From assembly GCF_002954585.1 (NCBI RefSeq), contig NZ_MSCI01000001.1, positions 1,364,001-1,428,000 on the forward strand: a DNA stretch of 64,000 bases. The letters run 5' to 3'. Origin of the DNA: Vibrio chagasii (GTDB lineage Bacteria; Pseudomonadota; Gammaproteobacteria; Enterobacterales; Vibrionaceae). Under the pieces are notes generated by a model. That model saw nothing but the letters and a program-made list of their open reading frames with translations, was not told the DNA's origin and ran no database searches. Position numbers and translations under genes: made by a program. Of the stretch, positions 33,986 through 43,413 are shown piece after piece (position 1 is the stretch's first letter; each line of letters opens with the position of its first letter).

Positions 33986-34453
33986 TTACGAGTCTATCTC
34001 TACCGTGATCTCGGTTTTTACAGAATTGGCAATGAAGCAGTTACTGTGCGCCAGATGGTGCAGTTTTTCGAGCTGTTTATCCGTGGGGCGCTTATCACCA
34101 ACAAATTGGATTTGAGGTCTAAGCGTCACATGACTCACCCAAGCGCGCCCCGCTTTATCTTCTTCAAGAACACCAATCGCATCATCAACGTAAGACTCAA
34201 TCACGTATTTACGCTTAGCTGCAATGCCCAAAAACGTCAGCATATGACAACTGGCAATCGCAGCAATAAAGGCTTCTTCGGGATCAACATTTTCTTCAAC
34301 AGAGAGTGGTAGTGGCACTACATGAGGCGATGACGACGCAGGGACAATAACGCCACCATCAAATTCCCACGTATGCCCGCGACTGTATTGGTTATCGCTA
34401 AATACCTCATCTTCATCTTTCTGCCAACGAATCAGAGCACCATAATCCGACAT
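33986..34453 (-). CDS. OsmC family protein
   Basis: A 155-residue OsmC/Ohr-fold protein with both redox cysteines, Cys69 in AIASCHMLTF and Cys139 in HSNCFIANS, so it is probably a thiol peroxidase for organic hydroperoxides. The N-terminus SRGHTWEFDGGVIVPASSSP suits the OsmC rather than the Ohr branch. The next gene on this strand is the GFA protein, 10 bases upstream, so the two are co-transcribed. A short copy of its 3' end is found at 32832-32890. Confidence 0.9.
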   Translation of the reverse strand: MSDYGALIRWQKDEDEVFSDNQYSRGHTWEFDGGVIVPASSSPHVVPLPLSVEENVDPEEAFIAAIASCHMLTFLGIAAKRKYVIESYVDDAIGVLEEDKAGRAWVSHVTLRPQIQFVGDKRPTDKQLEKLHHLAHSNCFIANSVKTEITVEIDS

Positions 34454-34463
34454 ATTTTTCTCC

Positions 34464-34856
34464 TTAGCGATCCGCAGGATGGTTCACACCATCGTTAGTT
34501 ACCACATCACCAATATCAAAAGGGTTCACGCCTTCCAAACAACCAATATTGAATCCGTATTCATTTGGGCTAGAGCGACGTTGATGATGGGTATAGATAC
34601 CGCAGTTCGAACAGAAGTAGTGCTTCGCGGTGTTGGTATTGAATTGATATAACTTGAGATGCTCTGCACCTTTGAGGATCTTGATGCCATCCAAGGCTAC
34701 CGAACCCACTATCGCGCCTTTACGACGACAGATAGAGCAATCGCAGCGACGCGGCTTTTCGATGCCGTTAGGTAGACTAAGCTCTAACTCCACCGCTCCG
34801 CAGTGACAGATCGCTTTATGAAATGGTTTGATCACCGTGTTACCAACTATTTTCAT
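34464..34856 (-). CDS. GFA (glutathione-dependent formaldehyde-activating) family protein
   Basis: A 130-residue CENP-V/GFA-fold protein that binds zinc through cysteines: AICHCGAVELEL, RRCDCSICRRKGA and YFCSNCGIYTHH. Only a few family members have been shown to act with glutathione and formaldehyde, so the activity is uncertain. The ATG at 34856 is preceded by GGAG; an ATG 11 codons upstream is not. It forms a two-gene unit with the OsmC gene. Confidence 0.88.
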   Translation of the reverse strand: MKIVGNTVIKPFHKAICHCGAVELELSLPNGIEKPRRCDCSICRRKGAIVGSVALDGIKILKGAEHLKLYQFNTNTAKHYFCSNCGIYTHHQRRSSPNEYGFNIGCLEGVNPFDIGDVVTNDGVNHPADR

Positions 34857-34956
34857 TGTTCTCTCCAGTAACGTCCATATATTGCTCACATCATAACCAG
34901 TTCTGCCAGTCCTGTCCGTAGTCCCGTTTTCAGTTCGAGAGTTTTGTCATATCGCG

Positions 34957-35889
34957 TTAATTAATTGATTTATCTGTCAAACGACCAAAATTATCGATTA
35001 GAAAGTCCAAGAACAGTCGAATTCGCTTAGGTTGATACTTCTTGCTGATGTACACCACATTCAAGTCGGCGCTCGATACAGAGGTCGAGGTATTGAAGTT
35101 TTTCATATAGCCGTTGAGCAGCGTGACAAGGCGTTGGTTATTGATGTCATCTTGCACATCCAACACTGATTTGAGCGCAATACCCTCGCCTTTTAATGCC
35201 CAATAGCGAATCACTTCGCCATCGTCTGAGAATCGTTTTGGCACAACGGTAATCGACTTCTTCATATCGTGATCTTGAAAGTGCCATGTTTTCAGTTCTT
35301 CATTGCTACGTAGCATTGCCAAACAATCGTGGTCTGCTAAGTCTTGAGGCGTTAGGGGCGTTCCATGCTTCGCAAGATATTTAGGAGAAGCACACAACAC
35401 ACGTCGGCTCGGGGATAAACGTCTTGATATCAAACTGCTGTCGACTAACTCTCCGTAGCGAATCACCACATCCATGCCCGACTCTGCAATATTCGACAGG
35501 TTATCGTTCAAATACAGGTAAGGGATCACGTCAGGATATTGCTGACAGAACTCAGAGAGAATCGGAAGAATGTACTGCTTGCCGATGTCTTTCGGCGCGG
35601 CGATCTTTAATGGGCCTTTAACCTCTTTGACGCCATTTTGAATCAGGTTTTCGGCTTCGCTAACGTTATCCAATATCTCCAAACACGCCTTGTGGTACAG
35701 CTCTCCAGAGTCAGTTAAAGACACATGTCGAGTACTTCGATTCAACAGCTTCACGCCATATCGTTCTTCCAGTGCTTGTAGCCTTGCCGTCATGGTCGCA
35801 GGTGATAAGCCTAGCTCTCGCCCTGCTGCAGCCAACCCTTGGTGCTTAACGATACTGACGAACATCGCCATGTCTGAAAACTTATCCAT
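34957..35889 (-). CDS. LysR-family transcriptional regulator
   Basis: A 310-residue regulator with the winged HTH at residues 5-62 (LAAAGRELGLSPATMTARLQ) and an effector domain starting near 90 (GPLKIAAPKDIGKQYILP). It belongs to the large LysR group whose members often control reductase genes beside them. It is divergent from the SDR-MFS-ene-reductase genes, with 125 bases between the starts, so it most likely regulates that operon and itself. The ligand is unknown. Confidence 0.92.
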   Translation of the reverse strand: MDKFSDMAMFVSIVKHQGLAAAGRELGLSPATMTARLQALEERYGVKLLNRSTRHVSLTDSGELYHKACLEILDNVSEAENLIQNGVKEVKGPLKIAAPKDIGKQYILPILSEFCQQYPDVIPYLYLNDNLSNIAESGMDVVIRYGELVDSSLISRRLSPSRRVLCASPKYLAKHGTPLTPQDLADHDCLAMLRSNEELKTWHFQDHDMKKSITVVPKRFSDDGEVIRYWALKGEGIALKSVLDVQDDINNQRLVTLLNGYMKNFNTSTSVSSADLNVVYISKKYQPKRIRLFLDFLIDNFGRLTDKSIN

Positions 35890-36014
35890 GCTACTTCTTC
35901 CTCATCATACTGTTCATCTCATCCGAATAATGAATTCACATTTTAGCCAATTATCAAAATTAATCGAATAAATATAATGGCCAACCATCAGCAGAACACG
36001 CAGGAATTCAGAAC

Positions 36015-36698
36015 ATGAACAACGTAGTAACGAACCAAGAAAAAAGCACTTTCGTCATCATTGGTGGCACGTCTGGCATCGGTAAAGCATTAGCGATGCA
36101 ATTGAGAAACGAAGACAACACTGTACACATTGCAAGCCGACATACCGGCGTTGATATCAGCAATGAAAAGTCGATTTGCGAGTACTTCGAATCGATTGGT
36201 CCCTTCGATCATTTGGTGGTCACGGCTGGCTCATCTGCTCCCGCAGGAAAGGTGACCGACGTTGCTCTTAAAGACGCAAAAACGGCATTTGATACCAAAT
36301 TTTGGGGCAGCCTAAACGTCGCCAAGCATGCGGCGCGTTACATCAAACCCAAGGGTTCTATCACGCTTACCACAGGCATGTTGTCACGCAAAGTGGTCGC
36401 CGGCACTTACGTAAAAACCGCCATCAACGCCGCACTAGAGAGCTTGACTAAAGTGCTTGCAAAAGAACTTGCGCCTATTCGAGTGAACGCCGTCAGCCCA
36501 GGTTTAACCATGACCGAAGCCTACAAAAATATGGACGACTCATCTCGTAACGCCATGTATGACAACGCCAAGAAGAACTTACCTGTTGGCAAAGTCGGTG
36601 ATGCTTCAGAGGCCGCCATGGGCTACCTGTTCGCGATTAATAACACATATGTGACCGGCTCAATTATCGACATCGATGGCGGCGCGCTACTCGGCTAA
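36015..36698 (+). CDS. SDR family protein with altered catalytic motif
   Basis: A 227-residue short-chain dehydrogenase-like protein with the cofactor loop IGGTSGIGKALA at 15-26 and the C-terminal VNAVSPGLTMTEAY. The usual YxxxK is replaced by TYVKTA, so Lys sits two residues after Tyr rather than four, and the activity may be changed. It is the first gene of an operon with an MFS exporter and an ene-reductase, divergent from a LysR gene. The substrate is unknown. Confidence 0.88.
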   Translation: MNNVVTNQEKSTFVIIGGTSGIGKALAMQLRNEDNTVHIASRHTGVDISNEKSICEYFESIGPFDHLVVTAGSSAPAGKVTDVALKDAKTAFDTKFWGSLNVAKHAARYIKPKGSITLTTGMLSRKVVAGTYVKTAINAALESLTKVLAKELAPIRVNAVSPGLTMTEAYKNMDDSSRNAMYDNAKKNLPVGKVGDASEAAMGYLFAINNTYVTGSIIDIDGGALLG

Positions 36699-36783
36699 AA
36701 CACTTCACAAAGACACAAAGAACAATTGTTAGGGCGTGTACCTAAGCGTCCTAACAAACCAGAATTTACATAGGCATATCATC

Positions 36784-37977
36784 ATGAAAAAAGAACAGAT
36801 CCCATTACAAGTTTGGATATTGACACTCGCAGCATTTGCGATCGGCACCGCTGAGTTTGTTATCGCAGGCATTCTTCCACAAATTGCTACATCCCTTTCG
36901 ATCACAGAAGGCCAAGCAGGTTATCTAATCAGTGCTTACGCGTTAGCTATCGTTATCGGTGGGCCAATCTTAACCATCTACCTTGCTCGCTTTAATAAGA
37001 AGATGGTACTGATTGGATTAATGGCGCTATTCATTATTGGTAATGTCTTGTCAGCCCTAGCGCCTAACTACTCATTGCTGCTCGCTAGCCGTGTAATTGC
37101 AGGCTTAGTTCAAGGGCCTTTCTATGGCATAGGTGCGGTTGTTGCGACCAACCTGGTATCGGAAAAAATGGCAGGCCGCGCGGTTGGTCAAATGTTCGCA
37201 GGCTTAACACTGGCTAACGTTCTTGGCGTTCCCGCTGGTACATGGATTAGCTTGCAGTTCGGTTGGCACACCACCTTCTTTACCGTAGCTGCACTTGGCA
37301 CCATCGCAATGATTTCTATCCTGACATCTATCAAATCAAGCGGTCACAGCGAAGCGAAAGACATCAAAACTCAACTAATGGCATTTAGAAATCCAATGCT
37401 ACTGATCAGCTTGGCGATCACCGCTTTTGCTTGGTCTGGGTTTATGACGCTTTACGGCTACCTTGCTCCTATTGCCATGCACATCACGGGCTACGGTCAA
37501 GACTCAGTCACTTGGATCTTAGTGATTGTCGGTGTGGGCTTAATCATAGGTAACACATTAGGCGGCCGCTCTTCAGATAAAGATTTAGGCAAAGCTTCCA
37601 TGTTTTGGGCTATCGCGATGATCGCTTCACTGGTTGTGGTGGGCCTGGTGGTAGACAACAAAATACTATTCGTTGCAGCTGCATTTGTCTTTGGCATTGC
37701 ATCATTTGCGAACGTTCCTGCCATGCAACTTCGAGTAATGAACCACGGTGGCGAAGGACAAGAACTTGCTGCTACAGCCAACATTTCAGCCTTTAACCTA
37801 GCGAATGCCTTCGGTGGATTCCTTGGTGGCATGGTACTCGACAGCCAGCTAGGGGCAGGCATGATTCCATTCGCAGCCGTTGTTGTTCCTGTCATTGGCT
37901 TGCTACTTATCGCCAAAGCCAACCAAGCTGATAAGCCTCAGAGCAACTCGATTTTCAGCCCGGCGGAAAGCAAGTAA
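36784..37977 (+). CDS. MFS transporter, DHA1 family
   Basis: A 397-residue inner-membrane protein with twelve predicted helices. It starts IPLQVWILTLAAFAIGTAEF and carries the helix 2-3 motif region ARFNKKMVLIGLM. It resembles the AraJ/YdhP-type drug:H+ antiporters that export small compounds. The ATG at 36784 fits the family start; one 16 codons upstream is less likely. Its position between SDR and ene-reductase genes suggests export of a toxic substrate or product. Confidence 0.9.
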   Translation: MKKEQIPLQVWILTLAAFAIGTAEFVIAGILPQIATSLSITEGQAGYLISAYALAIVIGGPILTIYLARFNKKMVLIGLMALFIIGNVLSALAPNYSLLLASRVIAGLVQGPFYGIGAVVATNLVSEKMAGRAVGQMFAGLTLANVLGVPAGTWISLQFGWHTTFFTVAALGTIAMISILTSIKSSGHSEAKDIKTQLMAFRNPMLLISLAITAFAWSGFMTLYGYLAPIAMHITGYGQDSVTWILVIVGVGLIIGNTLGGRSSDKDLGKASMFWAIAMIASLVVVGLVVDNKILFVAAAFVFGIASFANVPAMQLRVMNHGGEGQELAATANISAFNLANAFGGFLGGMVLDSQLGAGMIPFAAVVVPVIGLLLIAKANQADKPQSNSIFSPAESK

Positions 37978-38050
37978 TCCGCTCTATAACCCGAATACAA
38001 AACTAAAAACATTGAATTAAAAAGTACTGAATTAAAACAAGGTAGATACC

Positions 38051-39139
38051 ATGAACAAATTATTCGAAACACCAGCACTCAAAGGCCTAGCACTGCAAAA
38101 CCGTGTCGTTATGGCACCCATGACTCGCGCTCGTACCAGCCAACCGGGCAATGTGCCAAACGATATGATGGCGACCTACTACCAACAACGTGCGAGCGCT
38201 GGCCTAATCATCACTGAAGCGACGCAGATCTCTGATGACTCTCAAGGCTACTCATTCACTCCCGGCGTTTACACCGATGCACAAATTGAAGGTTGGAAGT
38301 CAGTAACCAAAGTAGCCAAAGAACAAGGCGCAGCAATATTCTGTCAGCTCTGGCATGTCGGCCGCGTGTCTCACCCTACCTTTCAAAAAGGCGAACTGCC
38401 GATAGCACCGTCAGCTTTGGCTCCAATAGAAACTCAGGTGTGGATTTCTGATGAGAATGGCAACGGCAATATGGTCGATTGCATCCAACCAAGAGAGATG
38501 ACCCAAGCAGACATCGATCGAGTGGTTCAAGATTTTGCGAATGCAGCAAAGAAAGCCATCGAAGCAGGCTTTAATGGTGTCGAGATCCACGGCGGAAATG
38601 GCTACCTGATTGACCAGTTCCTAAGAACCAACTCAAACAAGCGCAACGACAACTACGGTGGAAGCCGTGAGAACAGACTTCGCTTCCTGATTGAAGTGGT
38701 TGATGCTGTTATTGCAGAGATAGGTGCCGATAAAGTCGGCGTGCGTTTGGCGCCATTCATCACCTTTAAAGATATGAACTGCCCAGACATAGTGCCAACG
38801 ATTTTGGAGGCTTCGAAAGCACTGCAAGCTCGTGATATCGCTTATCTGCATCTTTCAGAAGCTGATTGGGATGATGCACCGGTTATCCCTGAAAGCTTCC
38901 GAATTGAGCTAAGAGAGCTATTCTCCAACACCATCATCGTCGCAGGCAGCTACACACCACAACGCGCGGAAGAAGTATTAAGCAAAGGCTACGCGGATCT
39001 CGTCGCATTTGGTCGCCCATTCGTAGCAAATCCAGATCTCGTATCACGCCTACAAAACGGCAGCGAGCTAGCACAACTTGATGGAGCTACCCTATTCGGC
39101 GGAAATGAAAAAGGTTATATCGATTATCCAGCGTTGTAG
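38051..39139 (+). CDS. nemA: alkene reductase, old yellow enzyme family (NemA-like)
   Basis: A 362-residue FMN enzyme that reduces activated C=C bonds and nitro compounds. Typical stretches are NRVVMAPMTRARTS at 18-31, ATQISDDSQGY, WHVGRVSHP, GVEIHGGNGYLIDQFLRTNSN, the flavin-phosphate region AGSYTPQRAEE, and AFGRPFVANPDLV. It lies 73 bases after the MFS gene and ends the operon. The E. coli NemA is controlled by NemR; here a LysR gene is divergent instead. Confidence 0.93.
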   Translation: MNKLFETPALKGLALQNRVVMAPMTRARTSQPGNVPNDMMATYYQQRASAGLIITEATQISDDSQGYSFTPGVYTDAQIEGWKSVTKVAKEQGAAIFCQLWHVGRVSHPTFQKGELPIAPSALAPIETQVWISDENGNGNMVDCIQPREMTQADIDRVVQDFANAAKKAIEAGFNGVEIHGGNGYLIDQFLRTNSNKRNDNYGGSRENRLRFLIEVVDAVIAEIGADKVGVRLAPFITFKDMNCPDIVPTILEASKALQARDIAYLHLSEADWDDAPVIPESFRIELRELFSNTIIVAGSYTPQRAEEVLSKGYADLVAFGRPFVANPDLVSRLQNGSELAQLDGATLFGGNEKGYIDYPAL

Positions 39140-39436
39140 TGGGTTTTGAAGTGATAGTGCTGCCTAGAGTTTTCCTTCAGGCAAAAGAAAGGCTCGCGTG
39201 ACTAGTGCGAGCCTAATGCAGTTTAGGGGGTAAACCACAATCTGATATTAATTTGGGCTAATTATTTAACTTATGAGCCATTATGCACTTGCGCGCACTA
39301 ATATTCCATTTTTAAATGATTCACGGCAATTAATCAATCGATAAAAGTTAGCGTTTGGTCAATTTAAACCACATAAATAACAATGATTTAGTGAGCGATG
39401 TCTACTAATTCATCAGAAAGCCCATACAAAGCAGAT
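39140..39436. other. intergenic region between nemA-like gene and rlmJ
   Basis: About 300 bases without a gene. A stem AGGCTCGC with GCGAGCCT (39191-39215) could act as a terminator for the ene-reductase operon, but no T run follows it. Nothing else is seen. Confidence 0.35.
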
Positions 39437-40303
39437 TTATAGACTTTTCATTTGCCAATAGCCTTCACCATTGGTTGCGAGCTGACTATGTAAATAATCG
39501 AGCGTGTCAGCAACCGTCCCTGCAATGCCTTGTGGTGGGTTAAATAATAGTAAGCCACTACCAATAAGGCGGTCATCCCCTTTCGGATCGCGCAGTCGTA
39601 ATTCCGACTTTATCGGACTTGGCAACAAGCCATCTGTCACCGCTGTCACACAGTGCTCCAATATTAGAGAGCTTCGATCATCGGTGTATAACGGATACCA
39701 AATTAACGCAGAGACTCTCTCTGACTGCTGATAGGCCTTAACCAAAGCATCAATCACCGCGAGATATTCGGAATCCGTTTCGTAAGGTGGATCGATCACA
39801 ATCAGGTGGTGGCTATCATGTTTCGCGACATCGTCAGGCAGTGCTTTAAGCCCATCGCCCGCACTAATGGTCAGCTTGCTAGAGACATCCAGATCGCGTT
39901 GTAACTTCTCAATATTGGTTTGCAGTAAGTCGGCTTCATCTTGCTGAATATCTGAAAAATAGAAGCTATCTTGGCTGCGACCTTGTTGATAGGTAATCGC
40001 CGCTGAACCGGGATACAGCGTAATAAGTTGATTCGGATTGTAGTATTCCAACACCAACATAAAAGATGCGAATGACTCAGGAAGGTACGCCTTGTTTCGC
40101 CAAAGGTACCCAACCCCTTCTGCAAACTCGCCAGCGTGATTACTTGGCGCAGTGGTTAGGTCGTAACACCCTGTACCTGAGTGAGTGTCGATAACATTGA
40201 GGCGCGAATGCTGCTGCATTAATGACTGAACCAGAGCACTTAATACAGGGTGCTTCAGTGCATCACCGTGGTCGCCTACGTGACATTGATGTCGATATTC
40301 CAT
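39437..40303 (-). CDS. rlmJ: RlmJ-type 23S rRNA (adenine(2030)-N6)-methyltransferase
   Basis: A 288-residue methyltransferase that matches RlmJ: YRHQCHVGDHGDALKHPVLSAL at the start, DTHSGTGCYDL as the SAM motif near 40-50 and the catalytic IDPPYE at about 172. RlmJ methylates A2030 of 23S rRNA. Its N-terminus (MEYRHQCHVGDHGD) differs somewhat from E. coli (YRHSFHAGNHAD), so a second paralogue of related specificity cannot be excluded. Monocistronic. Confidence 0.85.
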   Translation of the reverse strand: MEYRHQCHVGDHGDALKHPVLSALVQSLMQQHSRLNVIDTHSGTGCYDLTTAPSNHAGEFAEGVGYLWRNKAYLPESFASFMLVLEYYNPNQLITLYPGSAAITYQQGRSQDSFYFSDIQQDEADLLQTNIEKLQRDLDVSSKLTISAGDGLKALPDDVAKHDSHHLIVIDPPYETDSEYLAVIDALVKAYQQSERVSALIWYPLYTDDRSSLILEHCVTAVTDGLLPSPIKSELRLRDPKGDDRLIGSGLLLFNPPQGIAGTVADTLDYLHSQLATNGEGYWQMKSL

Positions 40304-40420
40304 TCCCTTGCCTCATTTCTACTAACGTCATATAAACATACTTCATATCATTAGTGCTTGCCTGCTCAACCCGTCGTTTTTTGAAATAGGCTCTCTTTTC
40401 TCTAACTAATTGACTCTTAA

Positions 40421-40462
40421 ATAAAATAAAGCCCTTCGTTCGGTTAAAAACGAAGGGCTAAA
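40421..40462 (-). terminator. rho-independent terminator after secF2
   Basis: AGCCCTTCGTT and AACGAAGGGCT form an 11-bp stem; on the minus strand a T-rich run (TTATTTTATTT) follows. It ends the secD-secF operon 45 bases after the secF stop. Confidence 0.88.
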
Positions 40463-40505
40463 GTAAACTCACTTACTGAGTTGCAGCATTATCAAAATAG
40501 ATAAC

Positions 40506-41447
40506 TTAAGGGTACTCACCCTCAACTTCTACCGGCGGTTTCACTTGATAGTGACAAGGCTGTAGGCCAAGTAATTTCGGAAGGGTGATACCGACCGAGA
40601 TTGAAGACCATGTACCACTCGCAATGCCGACAACCAATGCAATCGCAAAACCTTGTAGCGCTGCGCCACCAAGCAACCAAAGTGCAGATACCGTTAACAA
40701 AGTCGTACCTGAAGTCACCATGGTACGAGAGAACGTCGCTTTAACTGATTCGTTAAGCAGGTTGTCAGTATCACCGTTAGGGTTGCCACGCAGCATCTCA
40801 CGGACACGGTCAGCAATGATGATCGAGTCATTCAGTGAGTAACCCAGAATCGCTAATACCGCCGCTAACACCGTTAGGTTGAACTCAAACTGAGTCAAAG
40901 CGAATAAGCCGAAGATAATCGTCACGTCGTAAATGATCGCAGCCAAAGCACCTAGAGCTAAACGCCATTCAAATCGTACACTTAGGTAAAGCATGATCAT
41001 TAAGAAACACACCAATACCGCTAAACCACCTTGGTCAACCATGTCTTGACCCACTTGAGGGCCAACCACACTGCTGTTCAGCACTTTCACTTGGTCACTC
41101 ACCGATGCCAAAGCATCAACTAAGTTAATCTGCGGTGCGTCTGTCAGTTGGCTGTAGCGAATGGTCCAGCGGTCTTGCTCTGCCATGCCAACCACTTGCA
41201 CGTCTTGTTGGAAAGCGGCATCAAGCTGTGTTTTCAATGCGTCTTTGGTCACTTGATCAGAAAGTTGAACCTCAGCAACCACACCGCCTGTAAAGTCCAA
41301 ACCCCAGTTAAACCCTTTCACGGCCACTAGCATTACTGAGCTCATGAACAGAACAATAGAGATTACTGACATCACCTTACGCAGGAGAGTCATATTGCTA
41401 TTGGAAAAATAGCGTTCTGAAATTGTCATTTTTGTTGAAGTACTCAT
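40506..41447 (-). CDS. secF: protein translocase subunit SecF (second copy)
   Basis: A 313-residue membrane subunit that works with SecD to pull proteins through SecYEG using the proton gradient. It has an N-terminal helix (VISIVLFMSSVMLVAVKGF), the periplasmic domain, then five helices with LVCFLMIMLYLSVRFEWR and the Asn/Ser-rich LGYSLNDSIIIADRVRE. It overlaps nothing and lies two bases after secD. It is probably a paralogue of the copy usually linked to yajC; in vibrios the second pair is often sodium-type. Confidence 0.94.
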   Translation of the reverse strand: MSTSTKMTISERYFSNSNMTLLRKVMSVISIVLFMSSVMLVAVKGFNWGLDFTGGVVAEVQLSDQVTKDALKTQLDAAFQQDVQVVGMAEQDRWTIRYSQLTDAPQINLVDALASVSDQVKVLNSSVVGPQVGQDMVDQGGLAVLVCFLMIMLYLSVRFEWRLALGALAAIIYDVTIIFGLFALTQFEFNLTVLAAVLAILGYSLNDSIIIADRVREMLRGNPNGDTDNLLNESVKATFSRTMVTSGTTLLTVSALWLLGGAALQGFAIALVVGIASGTWSSISVGITLPKLLGLQPCHYQVKPPVEVEGEYP

Positions 41448-41449
41448 GC

Positions 41450-43249
41450 TTAAATCCTTACATCGTGGCGTTGGTCACGCCCCCAAACCAAATTGATGAT
41501 CGCTCGTGAAGCAAAAATGCCCGTAAACATACTGGTTAGAAGACCCAAGCCCAGTGTCAAAGCAAAGCCTTGAATTGGTCCGTTACCAATGGTGTAAAGA
41601 GCGACAGCTACAATCATGGTGGTGAAGTTAGCATCGAAGATAGACGAGAACGCGCTATCGAAACCACGATCGATGGAGCTAGCAAAGCTGCGTCCTTCTT
41701 TCATTTTGTCTCGAATACGTTCGAAGATAAGTACGTTAGTATCCACCGCCATACCAACGGTTAATACCAAGCCAGCAATACCCGGCAGTGTTAATACCGC
41801 ACCCGGTAGCAATGCGATCAGACCAAACAGCGTTACCATGTTAACGATAAGCGCACCATTCGCGACCCAACCAAGACGGCGATACCATAGCGCCATAAAC
41901 GTCAGAGTAAGACCAAGGCCAAGCGCCAATGCAGCAAAGCCGTTAGTCACGTTTTCTGCGCCCAAAGATGGACCAATGGTACGCTCTTCAATAATGGTGA
42001 CTGGCGCCGTTAGTGAACCTGCACGAAGCAATAGAGCAAGCTCTTGCGCTTCAGCCATGCTGCCCGCACCTGTAATTCTGAAGCGGCTACCCAATTGAGA
42101 TTGGATGTTCGCAAGGCTGATCACTTCACTGGTTTTCTCGCTGTTACCGGCTCTGTCGCGGCTGTACTCGCTGTACACTGTCGCCATTGGCTTACCGATA
42201 TTATGACGAGAGAACTCAGACATTTTCTTACCACCCGCAGAATCTAGGGTGATGTTTACTTCTGCGCTGCCCATTTCACCAATGCCACTACGTGCATCAA
42301 TAATGTGCTCACCACTCAGTACTGCTTTGCGAGCAACAACCACACGGTTGCCATCGGTATCTTTTAGCGTTTGAGTGTTGCGTGTTGGGTTATCGTAAAC
42401 CGAGTAGAACGCCAATGATGCTGTGGCACCAATCACGTCTTTTGCAGCTGCAGGATCTTGTACACCCGGCAATTCGATACGGATACGGCTTTCGCCTTGG
42501 CGTTGAATTGAGGCTTCAGTGATACCTAGCTCTTCAATACGGCTGCGCATGATTTGTAGGTTTTGTTGAACCGTTAGGTTGCGAAGCGTGCGTTGTTCAT
42601 CTTCAGATTGCGTTAGAGTCAGCTTTTTGTCTGAGCTGTCACGTAGCCATTGCGGGAACTCTTCACGAATCAGCTTTTGCGCCTTTTCAAAATCGGCATC
42701 GGTGCGGAAGTTAAATTCCACTTTGTTGTTCACCACTTTGCCGCGGGCATAACGCACTTGGCTGGTGATCTCGTCCACCACAGCTTGCGCTTGCGCGTGG
42801 TAAACCGGTTCCATATCTACTTCGAGTAAGAACTGCACACCACCACGTAAATCAAGGCCTAGCTGAATCGGTGCAAAGCCCATGTCAGTCAGCCATTTTG
42901 GTGCCGCTGGCTCCATTGCTAGCGCGACGGTTGCAGTATCAAGCAGACGCTCATTCAGTACTTCTTTGGCTTTTGCTTGCTGCTCGGCATCTTCTAAGAT
43001 CACGACTAAACGCTTGTCTTTCTGATAAGCCGATTTCGCTTGGATGCCTTCGCTCGCAAGGTATTGAGTGACCTGCGTCGCGTCGATGGTTTGCTCAGAG
43101 CGATTGTTAATTTGAACCGAAGCATCTTCGCCATACCAAGACGGTAAAGCGCTCAGAATCATAATGATAATGGTGGTGATAAGTACCACGTATTTCCACT
43201 TAGAGTAGTGGTTGATTTGTTTTCTTGGAATGCGTTTTTTCACAGTCAA
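41450..43249 (-). CDS. secD: protein translocase subunit SecD (second copy)
   Basis: A 599-residue protein with an N-terminal helix (YVVLITTIIIMILSALPSW), a large periplasmic P1 domain with GLDLRGGVQFLLEV and five C-terminal helices with GLVLTVGMAVDTNVLIFERIRDK, a SecD hallmark region. The full family length supports an intact gene. It forms a two-gene operon with secF here, without yajC or tgt, which identifies it as the second SecDF set found in vibrios. Confidence 0.94.
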   Translation of the reverse strand: MTVKKRIPRKQINHYSKWKYVVLITTIIIMILSALPSWYGEDASVQINNRSEQTIDATQVTQYLASEGIQAKSAYQKDKRLVVILEDAEQQAKAKEVLNERLLDTATVALAMEPAAPKWLTDMGFAPIQLGLDLRGGVQFLLEVDMEPVYHAQAQAVVDEITSQVRYARGKVVNNKVEFNFRTDADFEKAQKLIREEFPQWLRDSSDKKLTLTQSEDEQRTLRNLTVQQNLQIMRSRIEELGITEASIQRQGESRIRIELPGVQDPAAAKDVIGATASLAFYSVYDNPTRNTQTLKDTDGNRVVVARKAVLSGEHIIDARSGIGEMGSAEVNITLDSAGGKKMSEFSRHNIGKPMATVYSEYSRDRAGNSEKTSEVISLANIQSQLGSRFRITGAGSMAEAQELALLLRAGSLTAPVTIIEERTIGPSLGAENVTNGFAALALGLGLTLTFMALWYRRLGWVANGALIVNMVTLFGLIALLPGAVLTLPGIAGLVLTVGMAVDTNVLIFERIRDKMKEGRSFASSIDRGFDSAFSSIFDANFTTMIVAVALYTIGNGPIQGFALTLGLGLLTSMFTGIFASRAIINLVWGRDQRHDVRI

Positions 43250-43413
43250 GATCTCTTATTTCTTAAGCTAATATGTTACGAACAGGTACGAAACTGACGA
43301 CAACCAGACAAAACTGATTAAACGACAGCAGAGTGCATTCGCAAATTGTTTTGGGGATTGGCTAAAACAACGGACAAAAGGGAGCGTCGATACGACCAAT
43401 CAGGGGCAAAGGA

